Assembly: GCA_913057725.1 (NCBI GenBank)
Contig: CAJXOS010000031.1
Coordinates: 1-51,065, forward strand
Length of the DNA: 51,065 bases
Direction: 5' to 3'
DNA from: an uncultured Lewinella sp.
Lineage (GTDB): Bacteria; Bacteroidota; Bacteroidia; Chitinophagales; Saprospiraceae
Shown: positions 25,150-33,592 of the stretch, one piece after another
How the letters are laid out: the number at the start of each line of letters is the position of its first letter
How positions within the stretch are numbered: the first letter of the stretch is position 1
The notes under the pieces: model-generated
Told to the model about the DNA's origin: nothing
The model's input: the letters and a program-made list of their open reading frames with translations, nothing else
The model's database searches: none
Translations under genes and position numbers: made by a program

Positions 25150-28100
25150 TTATCGCACCTTAATCCACTGCTGACTTGCTACCTGGTGTTGTTCTATGAA
25201 CAGCACCAGCTGGTAACTGTCATTGGGCAGGGCTGACAATAAGAAGTCTTGTTCAAATAGACCGCTAGCTAGTTTTTCCTGTACCAGCGTTCGAAGGTGC
25301 TGCCCCTTGCTATTGTACATCCGAACTTCAATATCACTACCCACGTTCAGGTCTAGGCTTAAGTGCAATTGGCCTGAAGATGGGTTTGGGTAGCAGTCGA
25401 ATGAACGATAGGCCATGATGCCTAGATCATCTACTGAGTCAGGCAATACGTTCCGTCTTCCGGGGCTACCCCATTGATTGATATTGCTCCAACTTTCCGG
25501 TAGTGTATTATCAAGCGATGGTGAGATGAGTTCCAGCGTGTGGCCCTCTCCGTCCGCGGCGGTAGGCCATGGCAAATTAGGGCTGTATTTAACACTATCC
25601 TCTAAGCTGCCCGATTGATTAAATAACCGAACCTCATCACCGTCACTGGATAATCCAAAATCGAGTTCTCCGGAAGCCAGAGGCAAATCTGGATAAATAG
25701 CTTGGAAGTCCGACCGATCTCGAACAATGAGAAGAAACCCCTCAGCCTCAATAGTGGTTCCTGGAGCGAAATCAAACTGATTCGAGTCGTCACTGTCCCG
25801 CAGTTGCCAGTTACTAAGGTCGATTGGAAAATCATTGTAGTTATAGAGCTCGACCCAGTCTCCTGTAGGTCGCTCTGAATTCGAGTTGTAATTGATTTCG
25901 TTGATGACCAAGGGCGCAAGAGCGCTTGCTTCAAAGACTGGGATAAGTGTACTAGCCTCTTCTAGCGCAAACGTTAAACTGGCTTCCGTGCCTGGTACTG
26001 TACCTAGCCAATGAGAAAAAGTATAACCCAAGGCAGGAATCGCTGTCACTTGGACAGGAACTTCAGCAAAATAATCTCCACTCCAATCACTTTCATGAAT
26101 AGTGAGACTATTAACCTGTACCCAGCCTTGATCTGGCTGCTGGTTTTGTATGGTCAGTGCGTGAAAACTGGGTAGTGAAAACTGGTCTAGGATGTGTTGT
26201 TTGACTTGTCCTGGGCGCCTTTCGGCAAAAGTCTTCATGGTATTGACGTTGTCACTATGATTCTCCGGACCCGCACCCCAACGGAGATAGTGACCAGCAA
26301 TTTCTGGGGCAATCCGTTGTGCCATGGTGTCGATGTGTTCACAAACGCGCTCGGGTAGAAACCGACTGTTCATCTCATCGGCCAGTTGATTGATGAAGCG
26401 GTTTCGATAGTCCGTATTTTCCATTAAGCGTCGAAACAATAAGGTGGCCCAAGGCGGATTTGGCCAATTAGGGCCGTTGGGTTCCAGGGCAAACGCAAGG
26501 CTGTTGTTGAAGTAATTAAACTCATTCGACATACTGAAACCAAAGTCGGTGTCGAATAGAATCCATCGCCATTTTGTAGTGGAAGAGTTCCAAAATTTGA
26601 TGTTGTTACCTGGCCAGTCCGTATTGTCAAAGAAAATTTGACAGGCTTGATACAAGACCATGTTGGCAATGTCCACCCGTTCTTCCACCCAGTTATAGTT
26701 GGATGGGATAGTGAGGTCGTTGTTTTCCACAAAGTCAATAAGCTGAAGATAGGCGATGTTATCTCCTTGGATGGTGCGACCGTTAGACTCCAGTAAATTG
26801 ATGTCATCTGGAGAAACACCATGATGGCTGGCCAGAAAATGCTCGTTAACTTTTTCGCGCAGGTTGTAAATTCCCCAAAACTCGCCGTTAAGGTAAGCCA
26901 CCATTGGACGATAAGCTTGTCGGTCAAGCATGCTGTTGCGCAAGAGGCTAGTCATAACCCCATCTCTAAAATTGGATCGCAGCCAGTCATTGCCAGAATT
27001 TCGCAGAACGATTGCCTGATATTCATCGATTGATTGTTCTGGGAAAAGCGGATAGTCGATTTCATTGGGGCCATATTGCCCACGAGCAAAAATGGATAAG
27101 GAGCGCTGTGCTTGTGCTCGACTCCAACCACCAAAAATTTTCACGCCACCGTCAAAGGCATATTCACTACCATTCACTTCGTAAAGGGCAAAGTGGATAG
27201 GACGTTCCCAATCTTCCCAAAAATTGGCGCCGAGGTAGGGGAAGTCCGGTGAGTAATCATCACCAAAAGCGTAGATGCCAGTCTCTTCATCGAAAAAATC
27301 ATCCGGCTCTGCAGCTAGTGCGATAATCGGAAGGTCATGCATCACATCCACTAAGTATGTTTCAGTCTGAGTTGGAGAAGGCAAGAAATTATCCTGAAAA
27401 ACCCTAGCTCTCACTACCGTATTATCATCAATTTCTATGGGTGTACTGTAGATCGGTGAACTCTCAGTAGGTGTAGTAGCATCCAGCGTATACCGAATCA
27501 CGGCAGGTGTTTCCACACCACTGAGCGATAAGACTAAAGGATCGACAGGACCTCCAGTTTGAGAAAAAACGATATCTCCGGGAAGTACTCCCGTAAAGCC
27601 GGCATCGGGGTTAGCTGCTGCTGGGCTGGGCTCCGTAAACACCCGAGTTTCTTCTGCTTGATTTTGCAACTTACCTACGGATAAACCAGCTGTGACGGGC
27701 CCATTGGAACTTAAACTATCTACAAACTGTCCGTCTGCGTCGAAGAGATAAAGTACTTCGCCACTGCTCGCTAGTTTAAAATTGGTATGCAGACCACTCA
27801 GGGGGAATGAGAGATTCTGCGGAGGAGTCGTTCCTTCTAGCGTTGGAGCCGTATAAATTAAGCTCATCCAGGGGCGTAGACTCATGTCGGATGAGAAGCC
27901 ATTGACGTTATGTAGTTGGATCGCTAACGTGTTTTCCCCGGCTACAATTACATCGCTGAGGTCGCTAAAGGAATAGCGTTCAGTACTCTCGCCTCGATAT
28001 AATGCAGCTTCTCGATCGGTGAAGGCAGTAGTGTTATAGGTGGGATCCACGGCCGTGATATTTGCCCTGGCGATTTCCACACCATTCAAGTACGCTACAA

Positions 28101-28188
28101 ACGCATCATCATAGTCGATATCCAGCACGACACTAGCGATCAGGTCGGGATCTGCGACATTGAAATCCTTTCGGACAAAGACGCTCAA
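25150..28188 (-). pseudogene. CotH kinase-family secreted protein with T9SS tail (main part of a frameshifted gene)
   Basis: A 1012-codon frame. Its parts are a Fn3-associated/chitobiase-C-like domain (about 203-282, VIRYTLDATTPTESSP), a CotH protein-kinase-like domain (about 320-660) and a repeat-like segment (FSHWLGTVPGTEASL). A lamin-tail domain (LVINEINYNSNSERPTGDW) and a type IX sorting domain (about 935-1012, FDCYPNPSSGQLHLS) follow. The CotH domain has LNGEFWGIYNLREKVNEHFL, DNTDWPGNNIKFW and RWILFDTDFGF as likely nucleotide and metal sites. There is no proper start, since the frame begins at a TTG overlapping the stop of the N-terminal part. Upstream in this frame, PHPNQQPGDGDD continues the protein, so one base is missing near 28247-28251. 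The restored protein would have about 1149 residues. Convergent with the coiled-coil gene. Confidence 0.85.
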
Positions 28189-28598
28189 TGTGCCATTAGG
28201 GATAATAGTGATGTCATCACCGTCACCAGGTTGTTGGTTGGGATGAGGTAGCGAATGGTCTCGGTTTCTGTAAGGTGAGTCCGAGGGAAGTACAACTCAT
28301 TCCGATCTTTATCAGAAGCCCAAAGGAGGAGGTATTCATCGCTTGAGAGTTCCATCTCAGGAAAGGTCCATTGATCAGGGGTGGTAAGGTCGTCGGTTAC
28401 GGTCCAACCATTTAATAGTACAGGGTTTGGGCCAGCATTATGCAGCTCGAACCAATCAGGGGTGTCATTGTCTTCGTCTAGTAAAACTGAGTTAGATAAC
28501 ACCATTTCGTTAATCCGTACGCTTTGTGCGGTAAGGTCAGAGACAAAAAGGCAGGAGAGAACAACGAATAAAAAAGTAAAGTGTAGTCGTGAGAGCAT
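28185..28598 (-). pseudogene. N-terminal part of the frameshifted CotH protein (signal peptide and lamin-tail domain)
   Basis: This frame encodes a signal peptide (HFTFLFVVLSCLFVSDLTAQ) and a lamin-tail-like domain (VRINEMVLSNSV, DWFELHNAGPNPVLLNGW, YLLLWASDKDR). It then leaves the coding pattern after HLTETETIRY and stops at 28185. The rest of the protein continues in the other frame (25150-28188). Inserting one C in TACCTCATCC near 28248 would restore YPHPNQQPGDG. The frame opens at 28631, but the -7 box at 28629-28636 puts transcription start near 28622. ATG 28598, which directly precedes the signal peptide, is therefore chosen. Confidence 0.75.
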
Positions 28599-28628
28599 AC
28601 CTCTTGAATTGAAATTCATGGAGTTGTT

Positions 28629-28636
28629 CAAAGATA
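28629..28636 (-). promoter_or_regulatory. -7 promoter box of the CotH gene
   Basis: The minus strand reads TATCTTTG (TAnnTTTG), 31 nt upstream of ATG 28598. No TTTG is seen at -33, so an activator may be needed. Confidence 0.55.
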
Positions 28637-28658
28637 ACCGAATTGCTGAATGCTATTG

Positions 28659-28741
28659 GATCACTCCAATAAGGATGTCGGCCAGGCGTTATTGAATTGG
28701 ATTAGCTGTTGGAGTATAATAGCTCCCTCCTTGGAGTGATC
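28659..28741. promoter_or_regulatory. Repeated operator candidate between the CotH and kinase promoters
   Basis: GATCACTCCAA (28659-28669) and TTGGAGTGATC (28731-28741) are perfect 11-bp inverted copies. A third copy in part, TTGGAGTATAAT (28709-28720), lies exactly 22 bp before the right arm in the same orientation. All sit between the two divergent -7 boxes. Confidence 0.45.
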
Positions 28742-28783
28742 AAAACATGACTTCAAGATGAATGACAACAGTAATGCTTGCCG

Positions 28784-28791
28784 TATCTTTG
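28784..28791 (+). promoter_or_regulatory. -7 promoter box of the kinase at 28816
   Basis: TATCTTTG fits TAnnTTTG, 24 nt before ATG 28816; the same octamer as the divergent CotH box. Confidence 0.55.
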
Positions 28792-28815
28792 TAATACTAA
28801 GAGCTAAACCTGGAT

Positions 28816-29820
28816 ATGCGGAACCGTAACCTTCGTTTACTGACCTATTTTGTGATGGGCTACATGACGTTAGCCTTCGTCTGGTGGTCGGTATTGCTAT
28901 GGACGAAAAACCAGGACGCCTACCGCGCAAAGATTGAGCTCCAGCAAATAGGGATGGCTGCTGAAGGTGTGATCAAAACACCAATGGACTTCTATACTTC
29001 AGAACGCTATCAAGAGCTCAAGAAGGCTTATCATCGTCAGGAACGAATGATTTTGGGTGAGACTATATTTTTGTCTCTCAGTTTGTTAGCTGGTTTGTAT
29101 GTGATCTATATCGGTTATCGTAGAGAGGTGAAGGCCTCACAACAGCAACGTAACTTCTTGTTGTCGATCACGCACGAACTGAAATCGCCAATTGCTGGAA
29201 TTCGCCTGGCACTGGAAACGATTTCTAAGCGAGGTGATCAATTACCGGCGGACAAACGCCAGCAACTCAGTGAACGTGGTATAAAAGAATCGGACCGACT
29301 CAACAAATTAGTCGAAGACTTGCTGCTCTCGGCTCGCTTGGAAAATGCTTATCAATTCCATCAAGAACCTGTTGACCTTGTAGAACTAACCACCAAGATC
29401 ACAAATAGGCTTCGACATCAGCATTCCGATGCACGCATCGAGCTTGTAATCGGCGAAGATGTAGCTCAGGTACATGGTGATCAACAGGCATTAAATTCGG
29501 TGGTGCTCAACTTGATTGAGAACGCACTGAAGTATTCTGGTGAGCAGAAATTTGTCAGCGTCAGTATCGAAAATACAGACGAAGCGGTTGTTTTATCTGT
29601 GAAAGATCAAGGCATCGGAATTTCAGCTGACGATAAACAACGGATCTTCGAGAAATTCTATCGCGTTGGTAGCGAGGATACGCGCAGAACAAAAGGTACT
29701 GGTTTGGGGTTATTCATCGTTAAAGAGCTAGTTCGGGCACATCAAGGCCAAATTAAGGTCAGCGATAATCGTCCCCAAGGAACAATTTTTAAAGTGAGTT
29801 TTCCAGCTTTAACTGCTTAA
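28816..29820 (+). CDS. PhoR-like membrane sensor histidine kinase
   Basis: A 334-residue classic sensor kinase. Two transmembrane helices (about 9-30 and 82-101) flank a short periplasmic loop of about 50 residues. The HisKA domain has the phospho-accepting H120 in SITHELKSPIAG. The HATPase_c domain has N-box LNLIENALKYSG, G1 VKDQGIGIS, F-box IFEKFYRV and G2 KGTGLGLFIVKELV. The partner is the OmpR-type regulator 35 nt downstream. The layout resembles PhoR-PhoB-type pairs of Bacteroidota; the stimulus is unknown, and the small loop argues against a large ligand-binding sensor. A -7 box at 28784-28791 supports ATG 28816. It is divergent from the CotH gene, with shared repeats between them. Confidence 0.95.
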   Translation: MRNRNLRLLTYFVMGYMTLAFVWWSVLLWTKNQDAYRAKIELQQIGMAAEGVIKTPMDFYTSERYQELKKAYHRQERMILGETIFLSLSLLAGLYVIYIGYRREVKASQQQRNFLLSITHELKSPIAGIRLALETISKRGDQLPADKRQQLSERGIKESDRLNKLVEDLLLSARLENAYQFHQEPVDLVELTTKITNRLRHQHSDARIELVIGEDVAQVHGDQQALNSVVLNLIENALKYSGEQKFVSVSIENTDEAVVLSVKDQGIGISADDKQRIFEKFYRVGSEDTRRTKGTGLGLFIVKELVRAHQGQIKVSDNRPQGTIFKVSFPALTA

Positions 29821-29855
29821 TTATTAAGGGAAAACATTAATTCCGACTACAGGTC

Positions 29856-30539
29856 ATGCTTAGAATACTATTAGTAGAAGACGAGGAAAATATTCGAGAA
29901 ACGGTAAAGCTCAACCTAGAGCTAGAAGACTACGAGGTGGTGACGACGGGCGATGGAAAACAGGCCCTGAAGTACACCAATGAGCAACACTTTGATCTGT
30001 TGATCCTTGATGTGATGTTACCAGAGGTAGACGGCTTTCAGATTTGTGAGCAGGTCCGCCTGACCAATCGCGAAGTGCCTATTATTTTCCTCACGGCTAA
30101 GGATACTGCTCAGGATCGTATTGCCGGATTGCGCAAAGGCGCGGATGACTACCTGACCAAGCCCTTCAATCTAGAGGAATTACTCTTGCGTGTGGAGAAG
30201 CTTATTCAGCGTACTAGTAAGGCTCCTGAGGTGACACCTGATATTTACTCCTTTGGAGAAAATACAATCAACTTCGCGACCTTCGAAGCCGATGGAAATC
30301 CTGGTACCTTCACTTTGACTAAGAAAGAGGCGATGTTGCTGAAGCTACTTATCGACCGTAAAGGTGAGGTAGTGAGTCGCCAGCAGATATTGCAGTCTGT
30401 TTGGGGCTATGACGTCTATCCAAGTACGCGAACAATTGACAATTTCATCCTGTCTTTCCGTAAATACTTCGAGCGAGAACCGCGCGAACCAGAATTCTTC
30501 CTTTCCGTACGTGGAGTAGGCTATAAGTTTGTGGGCTAG
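29856..30539 (+). CDS. OmpR/PhoB-family response regulator
   Basis: A 227-residue regulator and probable partner of the preceding kinase. The receiver domain (about 1-115) has acidic residues near D9, phospho-acceptor D52 in LLILDVMLPEVDG, T80 in IIFLTAKD and K102 in YLTKPF. The C-terminal winged helix (about 132-226) has FTLTKKEAMLLKLLIDRKGE, SRQQILQSVWGYDVYPSTR and VRGVGYKFVG, matching the OmpR family. The repeated TTGGAGT sequences upstream of the kinase are a possible target, since OmpR-type regulators bind direct repeats (inference). The HU/SPOR gene follows after 56 nt. Confidence 0.96.
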   Translation: MLRILLVEDEENIRETVKLNLELEDYEVVTTGDGKQALKYTNEQHFDLLILDVMLPEVDGFQICEQVRLTNREVPIIFLTAKDTAQDRIAGLRKGADDYLTKPFNLEELLLRVEKLIQRTSKAPEVTPDIYSFGENTINFATFEADGNPGTFTLTKKEAMLLKLLIDRKGEVVSRQQILQSVWGYDVYPSTRTIDNFILSFRKYFEREPREPEFFLSVRGVGYKFVG

Positions 30540-30595
30540 GCGTTCCTGCTTTTTTATTCAACTTCCCTATCTTTCCGGTGGAAACATTGGAAACT

Positions 30596-31660
30596 ATGCA
30601 GCAGGAGTTGAGCAAATACTTGGCAGATTTACTTCATCAGCACGATCGCTTGTGTGTCCCAAGCTTAGGGACCTTCGAGTTGAGCCATGCGCCAGCATTG
30701 GTCGATCAGGTGCAGGGCCAAGTCAATGCTCCTTCCAAGAGTGTTCGTTTCAACCCAAATCTGGTAATGGATGATGGTGTGCTGGTGGAATACATTCAGC
30801 AACGCCTGGGATGGTCCTTAGTGCAAACACAACGTTGGTTGCAAGAGCAAGTGGATGACATCAAGGCTGGCTTGGATCGTCGTGAGATTATCGAACTACC
30901 AGGTGTCGGACGTTTCTTTCGAAACTTCGAGAACAAGCTCCAGTTCGTAGCTGAGAACGCTAATTTTAACCTAAATAGTTTTGGTCTCCAGGCTGTGGAT
31001 GGGCAGCTGATTGCCCGGTCCGTAGAGGAAAAGATTCCCGCAATACAGAAGAAAGTGCCTAAACGCGCACCGGCGGCAGCCGCACCAAAAAAGGACAGTG
31101 CGATCTTAGCTTGGCTCCGTGAAAACTATGTCTGGGTACTTGCTGGTCTCCTAGCGATTGTCTTGATTGCAGTGGTGATTCTATATCCACGTACCCCTGG
31201 CACACCGGCCAATCAGGAGGGAATTGCTAATGTACCTCAGGAACGCCTAAATGCAAGTCCATCTAAGTCGCAGGACGAAGAGACTACTGCTCAGGTGCCG
31301 GTAGAAGAAGGAGTGGAGGAGCAAGCGAATACGCCTTCTGCTAATCAGGACTCCAATACATCTGAACCGGCCCCTCCAATTGATACTGAGTCTCCTACCT
31401 TGTCGCCGGAGGAGCATAGTGCGGTGATAGCGGTTGGGTTATTCGGTAATCCAGAAAATGTAGCTCGTTTATTGGAACGCTTGTCAAAAGAAGGATATGC
31501 CCCTATTTCTAGGCCAGAAGGAAACAATACCCGGGTAGGGGTGAGTGTCCGCTATGCGGATGAATCTGAGTTGCAAACGGCCTTGCGTGAAATTAAACGG
31601 AAATATACATCTAGCGCCTTCGTACTTTCTCGTGACGGACGAGAGGTGAATGAGCGCTAG
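30596..31660 (+). CDS. HU-CCDC81 and SPOR domain membrane protein
   Basis: A 354-residue Bacteroidota-type protein. Two N-terminal HU-CCDC81 domains (about 1-60 and 62-130) contain the HU-like VPSLGTFELS with SVRFNPNLVMDDG, and EIIELPGVGRFFRN. A single transmembrane helix (178-197) follows, then an acidic, Pro/Ser-rich linker (about 200-270). The C-terminal SPOR domain (about 277-350, VIAVGLFGNPENVARLLERL) usually binds denuded peptidoglycan at the division septum. HU-type domains on the cytoplasmic side and SPOR on the periplasmic side suggest a nucleoid- or protein-to-septum link (inference). The frame opens at GTG 30578; ATG 30596 is preferred because TATCTTTC at 30569-30576 resembles a -7 box. 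Confidence 0.9.
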   Translation: MQQELSKYLADLLHQHDRLCVPSLGTFELSHAPALVDQVQGQVNAPSKSVRFNPNLVMDDGVLVEYIQQRLGWSLVQTQRWLQEQVDDIKAGLDRREIIELPGVGRFFRNFENKLQFVAENANFNLNSFGLQAVDGQLIARSVEEKIPAIQKKVPKRAPAAAAPKKDSAILAWLRENYVWVLAGLLAIVLIAVVILYPRTPGTPANQEGIANVPQERLNASPSKSQDEETTAQVPVEEGVEEQANTPSANQDSNTSEPAPPIDTESPTLSPEEHSAVIAVGLFGNPENVARLLERLSKEGYAPISRPEGNNTRVGVSVRYADESELQTALREIKRKYTSSAFVLSRDGREVNER

Positions 31661-31698
31661 CGTACGCTGATTTTTATTCTTTATTAATCGTCTCTCTC

Positions 31699-32598
31699 AT
31701 GAATTATTTACTCCGTAGGAGTTTATGGGCCATTCTTGTATTGGTTTCATCTTTCGCTCCAATCTACTCATTAGCACAGCCCTTTTTACCGGAGGATGTG
31801 CCCTCTCCAATACTGACTGCGTTTCTTGAACATCCAGAGATTAGTCAAATCGAAGTAGTTGTGACCAGTGGCGATACCACCATAAGGGATCAGCTGATTA
31901 CGATTGATCGAGCGGCGAGAAAAGTAACTACTCAAAGCTTTGGATTTGATCCTGAACAAGAGGGTCAAGCATCTCTTTCTACGCGTTCAGAATCTATTTA
32001 TAATGAACATTGGCTCTTAGCCAGGAAGGAGTATTTCAGCAGTAATGGAGATATGAGGTGGTGGACCATATATGAGTATACTGATGATCAGTTACTACTA
32101 GTGCAATCAACATATATGAATGTCTCTAGAGGAGAACCCGCCGAACAGGTCGTTAGTGAGTCTCACACCACTTATGAGTATGAGGGAGCGGAAAGGCGGC
32201 TGTTAGGATGGGAGCGGGTATCTACCATGCCAGGATTTGATTCGGACATTACTAGAGCCACTGTTCGGTATGACAAGGAAGGACGACGTACGAGGGTGAA
32301 AAATTGGGACCTGAACAAAGCAGGTAAGAACACAATGATTGCTCGTGTTTACCGGTGGAAATACAATGGCAATGAGATAGAACAGCGGGTAGAAAACCTG
32401 CCAACTGGTAAGATGCAGAAACTCCGGCAATGGCTGGACGAGGAGGGACGTTTGCTTCGCGAAGAAATAGAGTTACCAGTCTATGATACGCAGCGCACCT
32501 ATTTTTACGAAGGCAACTTACTCAATAAAATCAACTACGATTTTGTATTTCCGAATGGCGAATTGAAACAATCAGAACGGGTATATCACTACAAATAA
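31699..32598 (+). CDS. Secreted protein of unknown function (tandem paralogue 1)
   Basis: I do not recognise the family. This 299-residue protein has a signal peptide (LWAILVLVSSFAPIYSLAQ). The mature part begins with FLEHPEISQIEVVVTSGD and is followed by many short Tyr/Trp/Glu-rich strands. It includes TTYEYEGAERRLLGWE, RVYRWKYNGNEIEQR and RQWLDEEGRLLREE, resembling repeated beta-hairpins of the kind found in YD/RHS-like or TolB-like sheets. The next gene encodes a related protein of similar length and identical layout, so the pair arose by duplication. Probably periplasmic or secreted; no catalytic motif or T9SS tail is seen. ATG start at the signal peptide. Confidence 0.7.
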   Translation: MNYLLRRSLWAILVLVSSFAPIYSLAQPFLPEDVPSPILTAFLEHPEISQIEVVVTSGDTTIRDQLITIDRAARKVTTQSFGFDPEQEGQASLSTRSESIYNEHWLLARKEYFSSNGDMRWWTIYEYTDDQLLLVQSTYMNVSRGEPAEQVVSESHTTYEYEGAERRLLGWERVSTMPGFDSDITRATVRYDKEGRRTRVKNWDLNKAGKNTMIARVYRWKYNGNEIEQRVENLPTGKMQKLRQWLDEEGRLLREEIELPVYDTQRTYFYEGNLLNKINYDFVFPNGELKQSERVYHYK

Positions 32599-32643
32599 AT
32601 GCAGTAAATCGTCCTTACACTACTTAGAAAGATATCGACTACT

Positions 32644-33531
32644 ATGTACGCTTTTGTACACTCAAGAGTAATTGCTAGCCTTGTCATGGCACTGGCTTTC
32701 GCCAATATCTCTTTGTTGGCGCAACCTACGCTAGGAGAGAAGCCTGCATTTGATCCCTTAAGTGTATTTCAGGAGCACCCAGAAATTAATCAGGTGGAAG
32801 TGTTTTCGACGACTGATGACGTTAACCGAATGCATAGCACCATTACGATTGATCGCGCGAAGCAGGTAATAACCATGGAGCGGTTTGGTAATCCGGAAGA
32901 TGTTCCATCGATTGTTCAGGTGTATTACAATGAACGCTGGCAGAAGACGGAAAGGACATATCTCCTAAGGTCTCAAGAAGTAGTGCAAAGAGAGACCTAT
33001 GCCTACAACGAGGAAAATCAGCTGCGCGACTATACCATTTACCGAAAGGATCCAAATGGGAAGAGCGAAAATGACCTTGTTGTTGGTACCAGAAAGAGGT
33101 ATTACTACGAAGGAAAGGAATCTCTGCTGGTAGAATGGGAAGAAGTGTATGAACGGTCAGATGAGGAGGGTCCGATGATCATTAAAACAACGATTGCCTA
33201 CGATAATAATGGTCGTTGGAAGACAGCGAAAGTGAGTAGCTTAGACCAAGTTTATCAAACCTATATTCTAGCAAAAACCTACCGTTGGAAGTACGGAGAG
33301 AATGTGGTAGAACAGACCCTGCGAGATGCGATTACCAGACGAAAATCGAAGCTGCAACAATGGTTTGACGAGGATGGTCGCTTAATCAAGGAGGAAGGAG
33401 GAATTATTGGGCATGATACTCGGCGGACCTTTACCTATAATGAAGGGTTACTCACTGAGGTTTCTCGGGAATTTGCTATCTCTGATCCAGAGAAAGAGCG
33501 GCAATCAACTTACCGCTATAGCTACAAATAA
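32644..33531 (+). CDS. Secreted protein of unknown function (tandem paralogue 2)
   Basis: A 295-residue paralogue of the preceding gene, 45 nt downstream. A signal peptide (VIASLVMALAFANISLLAQ) is followed by the same opening, FQEHPEINQVEVFSTTDD, and the same later landmarks: RYYYEGKESLLVEWEE, KTYRWKYGENVVEQ, LQQWFDEDGRLIKEE and DTRRTFTYNEG. Divergence is substantial while length and motif order are kept, so both copies are probably functional and under selection. No domain name is offered. A 10-bp hairpin (33537-33580) after the stop separates it from the convergent pullulanase gene. The two genes are probably one transcript, perhaps including the HU/SPOR gene. Confidence 0.7.
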   Translation: MYAFVHSRVIASLVMALAFANISLLAQPTLGEKPAFDPLSVFQEHPEINQVEVFSTTDDVNRMHSTITIDRAKQVITMERFGNPEDVPSIVQVYYNERWQKTERTYLLRSQEVVQRETYAYNEENQLRDYTIYRKDPNGKSENDLVVGTRKRYYYEGKESLLVEWEEVYERSDEEGPMIIKTTIAYDNNGRWKTAKVSSLDQVYQTYILAKTYRWKYGENVVEQTLRDAITRRKSKLQQWFDEDGRLIKEEGGIIGHDTRRTFTYNEGLLTEVSREFAISDPEKERQSTYRYSYK

Positions 33532-33536
33532 GGAAT

Positions 33537-33580
33537 GATGCTTTCACCCGGAGTTTTGTATTCGTCCAGATGAAAGCATC
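33537..33580. terminator. Bidirectional hairpin between convergent genes
   Basis: GATGCTTTCA (33537-33546) and TGAAAGCATC (33571-33580) form a perfect 10-bp stem with a 24-nt loop, between the stops at 33531 and 33593. No strong T-run is seen. Confidence 0.55.
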
Positions 33581-33592
33581 GAGTGTTACGGT

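Noticed and set aside
28185..28188. Translational coupling (TTGA overlap) between two separate genes in the CotH region
   Set aside because: Coding sequence of the downstream frame extends about 60 nt further upstream, and the upstream frame loses its pattern there, so a frameshift fits better.
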